A DNA stretch of 64,000 bases from Pseudomonas helmanticensis (lineage in GTDB: Bacteria; Pseudomonadota; Gammaproteobacteria; Pseudomonadales; Pseudomonadaceae). A program made the position numbers and the translations under genes. How positions within the stretch are numbered: the first letter of the stretch is position 1; each line of letters starts with the position of its first letter. Where the stretch lies: contig NZ_FXUY01000001.1 of the NCBI RefSeq assembly GCF_900182985.1, positions 248,001-312,000 on the forward strand, written 5' to 3'. The notes beneath the pieces were generated by a model. That model was not told the origin of the DNA, did no database searches, and worked only from the letters and a program-made list of their open reading frames with translations. Shown here in pieces: positions 56,463-64,000 of this stretch.

Positions 56463-57392
56463 TCAGTGCACCTGTTGCCCGAGAAACTGCCGATACAGGC
56501 GCGCAGTGCTGGCCGGATGTTCGACCATCGGCATGTGGCCCACGCCTTCCCAGACTTCCACCTGCAGATTGGCGATGCCTTTGCTCCAGATCGGCACACT
56601 GCTGACGTCGATCAAGCGGTCTTTGCGCCCCCAGAGCAGGAGTGCCGGGCATTTGATGTCGGCCAGTTTCGGCTCCATCGGCGGGCTGGCGCGAAAATCG
56701 CGGAAGATTTCTTCGAGATCATCGCGTTGTTGTTCGTAACGCTGGGCGATGGCGTCCAGCACCAGTCCAGGCACCCATGGCGGCGACGCCATGGTCATCG
56801 CATAAAAACGCCGGAATTCTTCGCGGGAGTTGATCAGGAACGGGTTATGCCCGCGTGCCAGATGGCGCTCCATGTCGCTGACTTCCGGCGCCGTGACGCC
56901 GGCCGGGTCGATCAATGCCACCGAGGCAATCCGCTCCGGGTAAGTCGCCGCCAGCCATGCGGCGATGTAGCCGCCCATCGAGTTGCCGATGACATGGACT
57001 TTGTCCACGCCGCAGACGTCGAGCAGTTGAATCATGCGCTTGGCCTGCAGCGGAATGTCGTAGCCGCCGCCGGCCTTGAAGCCGGTTTCACCGTGGCCGG
57101 CGAGGTCCGGGATGATCACCCGATACTGGCGGACAAAATGCCGCGAGAAGCGCAGCCAGAGGTTTTTTTCGGCGCTGTAACCGTGCAGCATCAGGATCGC
57201 GCTGGCGGCTTCGTAAGGCCCGCCTTGCCAGGTCGAGACAGTCATTTCGGCGATCGGCACTTCGATCTTGTGCAATTTGTACAGCTTGGCCTCGACGGCC
57301 ATGTTCAGGTCATACAGCCAATGACCGACCGCCGGATAACTCAACCAGCTCCAGGCCACGAAAACCGCGAGGGCAACAAACAGCAAAAGCAT
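56463..57392 (-). CDS. membrane-anchored alpha/beta hydrolase (esterase/lipase-like)
   Basis: 309 residues: an N-terminal membrane helix (MLLLFVALAVFVAWSWLSYP), then an alpha/beta hydrolase core with LMLHGYSAEKNLW, PDLAGHGETG, the nucleophile elbow GNSMGG (Ser), the acid in WGRKDRLID and the catalytic His in GVGHMPMVEHP. It lies 21 bp downstream of the Baeyer-Villiger monooxygenase gene, so the two form an operon. It probably hydrolyses the ester or lactone made by that enzyme, an inference from pairing. Confidence 0.87.
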   Translation of the reverse strand: MLLLFVALAVFVAWSWLSYPAVGHWLYDLNMAVEAKLYKLHKIEVPIAEMTVSTWQGGPYEAASAILMLHGYSAEKNLWLRFSRHFVRQYRVIIPDLAGHGETGFKAGGGYDIPLQAKRMIQLLDVCGVDKVHVIGNSMGGYIAAWLAATYPERIASVALIDPAGVTAPEVSDMERHLARGHNPFLINSREEFRRFYAMTMASPPWVPGLVLDAIAQRYEQQRDDLEEIFRDFRASPPMEPKLADIKCPALLLWGRKDRLIDVSSVPIWSKGIANLQVEVWEGVGHMPMVEHPASTARLYRQFLGQQVH

Positions 57393-57413
57393 CGACGTCT
57401 TCCTTTTACGTGT

Positions 57414-58868
57414 TCAGGAGAAAATGTGGTCGGCCGGTTTCAGCGCCCGGGTCAACCGGTGATAACTGAAACTGAAGCCGGGAAACATTGCGATCACATG
57501 ACCGCTCTTGCTTTGGTACCAACTGTGGCAGCCGCCGGACTTCCAGACCGTGCGCTGCATTTCCCGATGAATCATTGCAGTGTAGGTACGTTCCGCTTCG
57601 GGGCGTACTTCGATGCTGCGCAGACCTTTGGCCTGCACGGTGCGAATGCAGTCGAGGATGTAGTTCATCTGCGATTCGATGATGAACAGCGCCGAAGTGT
57701 GGCCAATGCCGGTGTTGGGACCGGTGATGAAAAACAGATTGGGAAAATCCGGCAGGCTGGTGCCGAGGTAAGCACGCGGATACTCGGCCCAGACGTCCCT
57801 GAGTTGCACGGCGTTTTTTCCGCTGACCGGGTAGGAAATTACCCCGTCAGTGGCGTTGTAACCGGTCGACCAGACGATCAGGTCAACATCGATGTGCTGG
57901 CCATCCGTGGTGTTGATTCCACTTTCATCGAGCGACGCGATGCCCTGTTCGCGGGTATGCAGCATCACATTGGCGCGGGTCAGCGCCGGGTAATAGGTGT
58001 TCGAGAGCAGGACCCGTTTGCAGCCGATGGTGAAGTCCGGCGTGAGTTTGGCCCGCATCACCGGATCCGGTACCTGACGTTCAAGCAGGCGCATGGCCTG
58101 GCGTTGCACCATGTGGATCGCTGGTCGCGAATATTTGAAGGCGATCACCCGGGTTTCGAATTGCCAGTAGATCAACCAGCGCAGCAGTTTGTAGGCCGGT
58201 TTCAAACCAAGCAGCCAACGCTGGAACGCGCCGAAGCGGCGGTCGGCACGCGGCAACAGCCAATGCGGGGTGCGCTGGAACACGTGCAACTGCTCGACCT
58301 GCGGCGCAATCGTCGGAATGACCTGCACGGCGCTGGCGCCGCTGCCGACAATCGCCACGCGTTTACCGCGGTAGTCGTAGCTGTGATCCCAATTGTTGGT
58401 ATGAAATGTCCTGCCCTGGAAGCGATCCTGGCCAGGAATCTGTGGGATGACCGGCTGACTCAGCGGCCCGCTGGCATTGATCAGGAACTGCGCGTAGAAC
58501 GTGCCTTTGCTGGCGGTGTGCACGGCCCAGCGTTTTTCCGTGTCGTCCCATTCGACGCGCTCGACGTTGGCTTGCAGTTCCACGCGCTCACGCAGGTTGA
58601 ATTGCTCGATCACATGTTCGGTGTAGCGGTGCAGTTCGGCCTGCTCGGCAAACATCTGCGACCAGCGGTATGGCGCGAACGACAGCGAATACAGCGGCGA
58701 CGGCACGTCTACGGCGGCGCCGGGGTAGGTGTTCTGGCACCAGGTGCCGCCGAAGAAGTCCCTGCGCTCGAGCAGGCGAAAATCCTCGATCCCGGCCTTG
58801 AGCAGGTTGACCGCCGCGCACTGGCCGCCAAATCCACTGCCGATGATCAACACTTGGTAGGTCTGCAT
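57414..58868 (-). CDS. type I Baeyer-Villiger flavin monooxygenase
   Basis: 484 residues. An N-terminal FAD site IIGSGFGGQCAAVNL, the GGTWCQNTYPGAAVD block, the diagnostic fingerprint FxGxxxHxxxW read as FQGRTFHTNNWD (about residue 160), a second dinucleotide site VAIVGSGASAVQ for NADPH, and the later DLIVWSTGYNATDG. Such enzymes insert oxygen beside a ketone. With the adjoining esterase gene, the pair would turn a ketone into acid and alcohol. The physiological ketone is unknown. Confidence 0.9.
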   Translation of the reverse strand: MQTYQVLIIGSGFGGQCAAVNLLKAGIEDFRLLERRDFFGGTWCQNTYPGAAVDVPSPLYSLSFAPYRWSQMFAEQAELHRYTEHVIEQFNLRERVELQANVERVEWDDTEKRWAVHTASKGTFYAQFLINASGPLSQPVIPQIPGQDRFQGRTFHTNNWDHSYDYRGKRVAIVGSGASAVQVIPTIAPQVEQLHVFQRTPHWLLPRADRRFGAFQRWLLGLKPAYKLLRWLIYWQFETRVIAFKYSRPAIHMVQRQAMRLLERQVPDPVMRAKLTPDFTIGCKRVLLSNTYYPALTRANVMLHTREQGIASLDESGINTTDGQHIDVDLIVWSTGYNATDGVISYPVSGKNAVQLRDVWAEYPRAYLGTSLPDFPNLFFITGPNTGIGHTSALFIIESQMNYILDCIRTVQAKGLRSIEVRPEAERTYTAMIHREMQRTVWKSGGCHSWYQSKSGHVIAMFPGFSFSYHRLTRALKPADHIFS

Positions 58869-58931
58869 GGGCCTCCTTCTTATAGTTGTTTTTCCGTTTT
58901 AGTCCTTTCATGTATAGCCAAATATTCGCCC

Positions 58932-59025
58932 TGTAGGAGCTGACGAGTGAAACGAGGCTGCGATCTTTTGATTTGGATTTTGAAGATCAAAAGATCGCAG
59001 CCTCGTTTCACTCGACAGCTCCTAC
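58932..59025. repeat. REPIN variant
   Basis: Arms TGTAGGAGCTGACGAGTGAA and their inverse, with GATCTTTTGAT inner arms; the stem differs from other copies (ACGAGTGAAACGAGGCTG) but both arms changed together, so pairing is kept. Confidence 0.85.
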
Positions 59026-59143
59026 GGGACAGGGGAGGTTGTTAAGGGGGCGCTGGCCGGTGATGGCTATTTAACGTCGCCCTGATAGACTTCCAACACA
59101 TCCGTCCTACGGTGCGCAGGTTCCGTCGAGTGTCGAGGCCCTT

Positions 59144-60214
59144 ATGGGAAACACGGGAGGAAAGGGACTTTCATTGGCCAGGAGGCTTTATACATCGCGG
59201 ACCCTCGGGCTGGCTCTGGGGCTCATGTGCGTGAGCGTGGCGATGTACCCGCTCGATCCGCCGCCGTGGGTGTGGGCACTGATGCTGTTCAACGGTCTGG
59301 TGTGGCCGCATCTGGCCTTTCAATGGGCGCGCCGCTCAAGCGTGCCTTACCACGCCGAACACCGAAACCTGTTGGTCGACTCCTTTCTCGGTGGCTTCTG
59401 GGTCGCCGCCATGCATTTCAATCCACTGCCCAGTGCCACGACTGTGTCGATGATGGCGATGAACAACGTTGCCATCGGCGGGTTGCGTTTTCTCTTGGCC
59501 GGCGCGGCGGCGCAGATTCTCGGCGTCGGTGTCGGGCTGGTGGTGTTTGCCCCGGCATTCATCCCGCAGACCTCGCCCTTGCAGCTGTATGCCTGCCTTC
59601 CGTTACTGATGCTGTATCCGCTGGCATTGGGCTGGATCTGCTTTCGTCAGGCCTACACCCTTGGCCAGCATAAGCGTGAATTGCTGGCGTTGAGCCGTAC
59701 CGACAGCCTCACCGGTTTGCTCAATCATGGCGCCTGGAAGGATCAGCTGGAGATCGCTTTCCAGCGCTGCAAACGGCAGCAGCAGGGCGCGGCGATTGCT
59801 TTGATCGACATTGATCACTTCAAGTCGATCAACGACACCTACGGCCACGTCGCCGGCGATATTGTGTTGCGACAGCTGAGCAAGATGCTCCGGCAGAACC
59901 TGCGCGCCACCGATGTGGCCGGGCGTTATGGCGGTGATGAATTCTGCGTGATTCTTCCAGAGCTGCCGCTGTTCAATGCTGCCCAGGCGATGGAGGCGTT
60001 GCGCGAGCGTTTTGCCACGCTGGGTTATGAGCAGAATCCAGCGTTGAAAGTCAGTTTGAGCATTGGTCTGGCGGCTTACGATCCGTCGCACGCCGATGCG
60101 ACGCGCTGGCTCAACGATGCCGATCAGGCATTGTATGAAGCGAAGGCGAGCGGCCGTAACCGGGTGATCTGCAATTGCGACAAACCCCGACGCGAACTGC
60201 TCGACTCAGTCTGA
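59144..60214 (+). CDS. MASE2-GGDEF diguanylate cyclase
   Basis: 356 residues. A membrane MASE2-type sensor (about 10-175, five hydrophobic segments, with LALGLMCVSVAMYPLDPPPW and the YHAEHRNLLVDSFLGG motif) is joined to a GGDEF domain: RTDSLTGLLNHGAWKDQ, ALIDIDHFKSINDTYGHVAGD, and an intact active site RYGGDEF near residue 265. No RxxD inhibitory site is seen four residues before it. It should make cyclic-di-GMP, a common activator of exopolysaccharide synthesis; any link to the cluster in this window is speculation. Confidence 0.92.
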   Translation: MGNTGGKGLSLARRLYTSRTLGLALGLMCVSVAMYPLDPPPWVWALMLFNGLVWPHLAFQWARRSSVPYHAEHRNLLVDSFLGGFWVAAMHFNPLPSATTVSMMAMNNVAIGGLRFLLAGAAAQILGVGVGLVVFAPAFIPQTSPLQLYACLPLLMLYPLALGWICFRQAYTLGQHKRELLALSRTDSLTGLLNHGAWKDQLEIAFQRCKRQQQGAAIALIDIDHFKSINDTYGHVAGDIVLRQLSKMLRQNLRATDVAGRYGGDEFCVILPELPLFNAAQAMEALRERFATLGYEQNPALKVSLSIGLAAYDPSHADATRWLNDADQALYEAKASGRNRVICNCDKPRRELLDSV

Positions 60215-60226
60215 CCTAATCCCCGC

Positions 60227-60308
60227 TGTAGGAGCTGCCGCAGGCTGCGATCTTTTCGCTCTTTTTAAAAAACAAGATCAAAAGATCGCAGCCTGCGGCA
60301 GCTCCTAC
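60227..60308. repeat. REPIN
   Basis: Paired REP palindrome starting 12 bases after the cyclase stop codon, with a slightly diverged centre (GATCTTTTCGCTC...). Confidence 0.88.
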
Positions 60309-60310
60309 GG

Positions 60311-60338
60311 TGTTTGGTGTTTGGTGTTTGGTGTTTGG
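60311..60338. repeat. 7-bp tandem repeat, four copies
   Basis: TGTTTGG repeated four times without error directly after the REPIN, in the leader region of the carboxypeptidase gene. Copy number is likely to vary between strains. Confidence 0.9.
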
Positions 60339-60436
60339 TGTTCGTTTTGGGTTTTGGGAGTGTCGTATTCGGTGTGGAGCCTTGCGTCGATGTCGGGTAC
60401 GGTTCAAGTCCCCCGACGCGAAACAAGGATCGATTC

Positions 60437-61672
60437 ATGACGTTTGCATTCTCTCGCTCTCTTCTCGCCGCCAGCCTCGGTCTTGCCCTTGCTCTGTCAG
60501 CCGCCAATGCCTTCGCCGAACCGCACAAACAAGTCCTCGCCGACGCCGAGCAATACCAACCCGAAGCCTTGAAGCTGCTGGAGCGCCTGGTCAACATCGA
60601 CTCCGGTTCCGGTTATGAACCGGGCCTCAAGCAGGTCAGCGAAATCGCCATTGACGAGTTGAAGAAGCTCGGTGCAACCATCGAGCTGGTGCCCAATACG
60701 CCGGAAAAATCCAACCATGTACTGGCCACGTTCAAAGGCACCGGCAAGGCGAAAATCCTGCTGATGGCGCACATGGACACGGTATTCAAGGAAGGCTCCG
60801 CCGCCGAACGGCCATTCCACATCAAGGACGGCCGCGCCTACGGGCCGGGGGTGATGGACGACAAGGGCGGTATCGTCGCCGGGATCTATGCGCTGAAAGT
60901 CCTGAAAAATCTCGACTTCAAGAATTACGCACAAATCACCTTCCTGTTGGATGCCAGCGAGGAAACCGGCTCGGAGGTCGCCACCGACCTGATCAAGAAA
61001 ACCGCCAAACTGCACGACGTCACCCTCAACCTTGAGCCGGGCCGTCCCGCCGATGGTCTGGTGGTGTGGCGCAAGGGCAGCGCGACCGCGCTGGTCGAGG
61101 TCAAGGGCAAGGCCGCTCACGCCGGCGTCGCCCCGGAGCTTGGGCGCAATGCGGCGATGGAAGTTGCGCACCAGATTCTGCAACTGGGCAAACTCGGCGA
61201 CGAAGAAAAGAAAACCACGATCAATTTCACCGTGCTCAAGGCGGGGGATCGTACCAACGTGATTCCGGATCAAGCCACGGCCAAGGCTGATGTGCGCGCG
61301 GCGGTGCCGGAAGAATTCGACCGGATCGAAAAAGATCTGGCGCGAGTTTCCCAGGACAAACTGATTGCCGATACCGAAGTGAAGACGTCTTTACAGCGCG
61401 GTCTGCCGCCGATGCCGCAAACGCCCGAATCGGATCGGTTGATGGCAATGGCGCAGGGGATTTACGGTGAAATTGGCCGCAAGTTGACTGAAGAGGGCAG
61501 CGGTGGCGCTGCGGATGCCAGCCTGTCTGCCGGAGTGGGCACGCCGACGCTGGATGGTTTCGGGATTGTCGGCGGCAATATCCATACGCCTGAGGAATAC
61601 GCCGAAGTGGCGAGTGTGGCACCACGCATCTATCTGCTCTCGCGGATGATCATGGAGTTGGCAGGCAAGTAA
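60437..61672 (+). CDS. exported M20 metallopeptidase, glutamate carboxypeptidase (CPG2)-like
   Basis: 411 residues from ATG 60437, with a signal peptide ending SAANAFA. Metal ligands and catalytic residues of family M20 are readable: LLMAHMDTVF (His, Asp), GPGVMDDKGGI (bridging Asp), DASEETGS (catalytic Glu pair), NLEPGRPADG, and a late IVGGNIHTPEEY (His). The dimerisation domain contains HAGVAPELGRNAAMEVAHQI. The length and order match carboxypeptidase G2, which removes C-terminal glutamate from folates and peptides. Upstream frames run through the tandem repeat and are not used. Confidence 0.9.
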   Translation: MTFAFSRSLLAASLGLALALSAANAFAEPHKQVLADAEQYQPEALKLLERLVNIDSGSGYEPGLKQVSEIAIDELKKLGATIELVPNTPEKSNHVLATFKGTGKAKILLMAHMDTVFKEGSAAERPFHIKDGRAYGPGVMDDKGGIVAGIYALKVLKNLDFKNYAQITFLLDASEETGSEVATDLIKKTAKLHDVTLNLEPGRPADGLVVWRKGSATALVEVKGKAAHAGVAPELGRNAAMEVAHQILQLGKLGDEEKKTTINFTVLKAGDRTNVIPDQATAKADVRAAVPEEFDRIEKDLARVSQDKLIADTEVKTSLQRGLPPMPQTPESDRLMAMAQGIYGEIGRKLTEEGSGGAADASLSAGVGTPTLDGFGIVGGNIHTPEEYAEVASVAPRIYLLSRMIMELAGK

Positions 61673-61700
61673 GCGTTGAACCATTCATGCTCGCAACGAA

Positions 61701-61727
61701 GGCGGCAGACCCATGGGGTCTGCCGCC
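61701..61727. terminator. stem-loop between convergent genes
   Basis: GGCGGCAGACCC and GGGTCTGCCGCC pair over 12 bp around ATG. There is no long T tract, but it lies exactly between the convergent ends of the carboxypeptidase gene and the peptide operon and probably ends both transcripts. Confidence 0.65.
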
Positions 61728-61751
61728 GATGTCGCTTGGGCTGAGCAGGAC

Positions 61752-61928
61752 TCAGGCTGCTTGTGGCACGCTCCAGAGTTGTTTGATCTCGTGAATGTTG
61801 CCCACGTTGTAACGGGGTATGAAGCCGGCGCACGGTGATGCAGCGGTCGTCTTCACAGGTGTGTTGATGACATTGGTGCTGGCACGCAGCAGAGGGGTTT
61901 GGTTCCAGTTGTTCAGTTGCTGATTCAT
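61752..61928 (-). CDS. 58-residue peptide, possible modified-peptide precursor
   Basis: Frame ATG 61928 to TGA 61752, starting MNQQLNNWNQTPLLRASTNV; the second half is SPCAGFIPRYNVGNIHEIKQ then LWSVPQAA. AAGGAAA lies seven bases before the ATG, and the ATG overlaps the stop of the upstream gene (ATGA), so it is almost surely translated. It has one Cys, two Trp, one Tyr and an Asn/Gln-rich start, with no signal peptide and no Gly-Gly leader site. Being last in an operon behind a cupin-like and a HEAT-like protein suggests a substrate peptide for enzymatic modification. No family is recognised. Confidence 0.75.
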   Translation of the reverse strand: MNQQLNNWNQTPLLRASTNVINTPVKTTAASPCAGFIPRYNVGNIHEIKQLWSVPQAA

Positions 61929-62605
61929 ACAGATTTCCTTTCTGATTGAACGGGCAGTGAAGTCTGCCCGTGTTGTAAACGCGACAGCATGCTTTCAAAT
62001 AGCGCTGTCTCGGGTGCGGCGATGCCGGGATAAGTCGGCATCAAATTGTCATCGAAGCACCAGGCTTCTTCGGTTTTACTTTCTTGTGGCGGATGTATAA
62101 GCAAACTCAGCGACGCGGACATGGTTTCAGGCGGAAGTTGCTTGTGTATTTCTCGTAGCGCCAGCATGTGTATCACTGCGCCCGGTTCAAGTTTGAAAAC
62201 CAGTTCCTCACCGAGCGCAGGAACTTTCCCTGCTTGTATTGGGGTGTCTTGCAATATCTTTCGCGTGACAGTGGTGTAACCATCACCGCTGTAACCCACG
62301 CAATAGAGTTCGAAGTCATGACTGTGATAAAGGTCATAGATGAACGTTTCACGCTCATCCTGTGAGCTGACCGGAGACCAGAACCCCAAACGTACGGTAA
62401 AAAGGTCGTTGGAGTGCAATACGAAAGCATAAGCGCTGTACAAGCTGTTTTTGCTACTGAAGCCGTCTCGCTGAATCGTTGTGTATAGGTGCTCGCTCAA
62501 CAATGTACGGTTGGTCGCCAGTTGCCGCAGATCTGCTACGATTTTTAGCGTGTCTCGCGTTAAATCGTAAGTGGCCATTTGTGCAATGAAAGTTTCCAGT
62601 TTCAT
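61925..62605 (-). CDS. cupin-like protein of unknown function, peptide operon
   Basis: 226 residues. The middle reads YDLYHSHDFELYCVGYSGDG followed by YTTVTRKIL; the HxH spaced before F-E-L and the GYxGDGYxT turn look like a cupin metal site. Another candidate His lies in GAVIHMLALREIHKQLPPE, where a C-terminal cupin motif would supply a ligand, and SASLSLLIHPP may close the barrel. A non-haem metal enzyme is therefore plausible but unproven. ATG 62605 overlaps the upstream stop, and its own stop overlaps the peptide start. No named family can be given. Confidence 0.72.
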   Translation of the reverse strand: MKLETFIAQMATYDLTRDTLKIVADLRQLATNRTLLSEHLYTTIQRDGFSSKNSLYSAYAFVLHSNDLFTVRLGFWSPVSSQDERETFIYDLYHSHDFELYCVGYSGDGYTTVTRKILQDTPIQAGKVPALGEELVFKLEPGAVIHMLALREIHKQLPPETMSASLSLLIHPPQESKTEEAWCFDDNLMPTYPGIAAPETALFESMLSRLQHGQTSLPVQSERKSV

Positions 62606-63375
62606 GCCGCTTGACTCTGTTCGAGTAGAAAATCCAAGCGTCTGTTCTGTAGGTTTTTCAACAGTGGTACATATTCCGAGGCGGTGCGCTGATCAGTGTT
62701 TCTGATCAGCTGAAAAGCTTTCCAGGCAACGGCGGGATGGTAGTGATAAATCAATTCTTTGGCCACTTTGATAGCGTCCGGATCCGCAGTAGCTTCCAGC
62801 AACTCAAGACTCACCATATACCGTGCCGCGCTGTCGTCATGCGGGAACCATGCGACTTTGCTCAATGTCTCGCGGTCGAACACGCTGATGTCCGCACTCC
62901 TGACTGGCAGGTTGACGCTACCAATAAACGCCGGATGCCCGTCCCCGGTTGGATTGCTGTCGAACAACACTTTCGTACCATCAATGAACAAAGGGTTGGC
63001 GGCATCGACCATGACTCGCTCTGCAAGTACCAAATGCTCATCGTCCAGTTCATAAAGCTGGATGGGAAAAGACTCCGAATTGATTGCGAAAAGAACGCTG
63101 TTGCCGGGTACAGAATAAAGCTGTGCTGACGGCGGTGCAGTATCCGGAACCTTTAGGCTGATGTTTCCATGTTCGTTACAGTGCAAAGTCAATGTGCCTG
63201 TATGAGTGTTTGTCAGGCTCATGATCGCAGCGCGGTAAGCAGGGTCGAAAACGTTCGCGGTTTGTTTGGAGTTGAGGTTCGCCAGATTTTTTATTTCGGC
63301 ACTCATGTTGAGTGTCTTGATAGAGTTTGTAAGTTGTGATGGTGTCAGGTCAGGGTTGAGCAGGTTGTTTATCAT
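62602..63375 (-). CDS. protein with HEAT-like C-terminus, peptide operon
   Basis: 257 residues. A beta-rich N-terminal half (SAQLYSVPGNSVLFAINSES, IQLYELDDEHLVLAERVMVD) precedes a helical C-terminal half, AKELIYHYHPAVAWKAFQLIRNTD followed by YVPLLKNLQNRRLDFLLEQ, which resembles one or two HEAT-type helical repeats (HP..AWKAFQLI). HEAT proteins often bind peptides or partner enzymes. First gene of the three-gene operon; the ribosome site before ATG 63375 is weak. Not recognised. Confidence 0.7.
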   Translation of the reverse strand: MINNLLNPDLTPSQLTNSIKTLNMSAEIKNLANLNSKQTANVFDPAYRAAIMSLTNTHTGTLTLHCNEHGNISLKVPDTAPPSAQLYSVPGNSVLFAINSESFPIQLYELDDEHLVLAERVMVDAANPLFIDGTKVLFDSNPTGDGHPAFIGSVNLPVRSADISVFDRETLSKVAWFPHDDSAARYMVSLELLEATADPDAIKVAKELIYHYHPAVAWKAFQLIRNTDQRTASEYVPLLKNLQNRRLDFLLEQSQAA

Positions 63376-63624
63376 GGCGAACTCGATGTTGTTGTTTTGT
63401 TGGTTGGCAGGGTGGTTTCCGCTTGCCGACTGAAAATATTATATGGTTTGTTTTGTTGTTGTTTGTTTTTTGTTTGAAAGTGCGGATTTTGTGTTGCGCA
63501 CTCGTTGTTCAGTGGATTGAACTTATAGTGGGCAGGGTTGGGTGGCAACTAACGAGTTGTTAGTTGATGTTGGAGTGTGTTTATTCATGTGTAAGGCGGG
63601 GCGTATCAATACAATGCTACTCGC
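63376..63624 (-). promoter_or_regulatory. AT-rich promoter region of the peptide operon
   Basis: About 250 bp of low GC. On the minus strand CATATAATATT (centred near 63440) is a good -10 hexamer; no matching -35 is evident within 16-18 bases, only an A/C-rich run. An activator or an alternative sigma factor may be needed. No gene seen. Confidence 0.4.
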
Positions 63625-63660
63625 AACTCGACCGGCGACATTGCGTCTGCCGGTCGAGTT
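63625..63660. terminator. stem-loop after the oxaloacetate decarboxylase gene
   Basis: AACTCGACCGGC and GCCGGTCGAGTT pair over 12 bp around a 12-base loop, 22 bp past the stop codon of the minus-strand gene at 63683. The T tract is poor, so termination may be partial. Confidence 0.6.
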
Positions 63661-63682
63661 TCAAGTTTAAGTCGGGCGTTGA

Positions 63683-64000
63683 TTATTCTTTTACGCTCAT
63701 GAACTCTTCAGCCCAGCGAATATATTCTTCCGGCTGGGTGTAGGTGTGCGTCAGTTCAGTTGCATTCAAGTCCGCAGCCTGAGTGAAAATCTGCCGCTGT
63801 TCGCGCAGGCTGTCATAGGTCGCCTTGATCGCCGCAAAGTACGCGCCGTGGCCATCGATGGTGACGCGCACGCCCAGTTCCGCCAGGCGTTTGTCGTCAC
63901 GCAGCAGCGGGTTGCCATAGGTCACCAGCATCAGCGGCACGTTGAGGTTTTCGGCAATCTGTTCGAGGTGATCGAAGTCGCGTACGCCGACCATGCAGAT
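63683..64000 (-). CDS. oxaloacetate decarboxylase (PEP mutase/isocitrate lyase superfamily), N-terminus outside window
   Basis: Only the last ~105 codons are present; the frame stays open through the right edge (…[20 protein letters not shown]). [46 protein letters not shown] is the C-terminal barrel segment of the PA4872-type enzymes that decarboxylate oxaloacetate. The catalytic Asp/Lys motifs lie in the missing part, so the name rests on this segment alone. Confidence 0.8.
   Translation of the reverse strand: MCMVGVRDFDHLEQIAENLNVPLMLVTYGNPLLRDDKRLAELGVRVTIDGHGAYFAAIKATYDSLREQRQIFTQAADLNATELTHTYTQPEEYIRWAEEFMSVKE

Noticed and set aside
61630..61998. 122-codon minus-strand frame over the 58-residue peptide gene
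   Set aside because: It is out of frame with the peptide gene, which has the ribosome site and the ATGA coupling, and it runs through the stem-loop into the carboxypeptidase end.

Overview
The window looks like chromosome of a fluorescent Pseudomonas (P. fluorescens complex). The evidence is the high-GC codon use of the housekeeping genes, many copies of REP/REPIN palindromes of the Pseudomonas type (core GTAGGAGCTGCC...GATCTTTTGATC), an mnx-type copper oxidase/two-component locus, and a partial oxaloacetate decarboxylase gene at the right end. No tRNA, rRNA, CRISPR array or complete insertion sequence was seen. All identifications rest on reading motifs by eye; no database search was run.

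Left part (1-10.9 kb): a 5'-truncated sensor kinase, a very large multicopper oxidase, an SCO1/SenC-cytochrome c fusion, a second sensor kinase and an NtrC-type regulator. This is the gene set I associate with Mn(II) oxidation (mnxS1, mcoA, mnxS2, mnxR). A clean sigma-54 -24/-12 element precedes the oxidase gene, as expected if the NtrC-type regulator drives it. A small secreted protein, a HigBA-like toxin-antitoxin pair and a methyltransferase follow, separated by REPINs.

Exopolysaccharide part (10.9-29.8 kb, all minus strand): a long, tightly overlapped Wzx/Wzy-type gene cluster. It runs from ugd and a UDP-uronate epimerase through a priming sugar transferase, a P-loop partner, Wza-like and Wzz-like proteins, three glycosyltransferases, a Wzy/ligase, a polysaccharide deacetylase, a flippase and an exported glycoside-hydrolase-like protein to a modification block (two paralogous GNAT-like proteins, a FemAB/CelD-like acyltransferase and a ChbG-type deacetylase). 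A divergent sulfatase/phosphoethanolamine-transferase-like membrane protein starts at 30.2 kb.

Middle (32-39.7 kb): a LolD/FtsX-type ABC exporter with an AttH lipocalin-like lipoprotein, three small proteins, an AT-rich intergenic stretch with a possible 52-residue gene, a glycosyltransferase and a VanW-like protein.

Type VI secretion island (40-54.2 kb, mostly minus strand): hcp, vgrG, a DUF4123 adaptor, a full-length rhs effector and its immunity gene, then a chain of displaced toxin remnants, immunity-like genes and one orphan rhs C-terminal end. A ~57-bp palindromic element lies at nearly every breakpoint. hcp has a sigma-54-like promoter with large dyads upstream.

Right part (54.2-64 kb): a DJ-1/PfpI protein, a 2-oxoadipate dioxygenase/decarboxylase (hglS-like), an esterase plus Baeyer-Villiger monooxygenase pair, a MASE2-GGDEF diguanylate cyclase, an exported M20 carboxypeptidase, and a translationally coupled three-gene operon. 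That operon encodes a HEAT-like protein, a cupin-like protein with an HxH...GYxGDGY motif and a 58-residue peptide. I recognise none of its products, and it is the best candidate here for an undescribed peptide-based system. The orphan Rhs cassettes and their breakpoint repeats come second.
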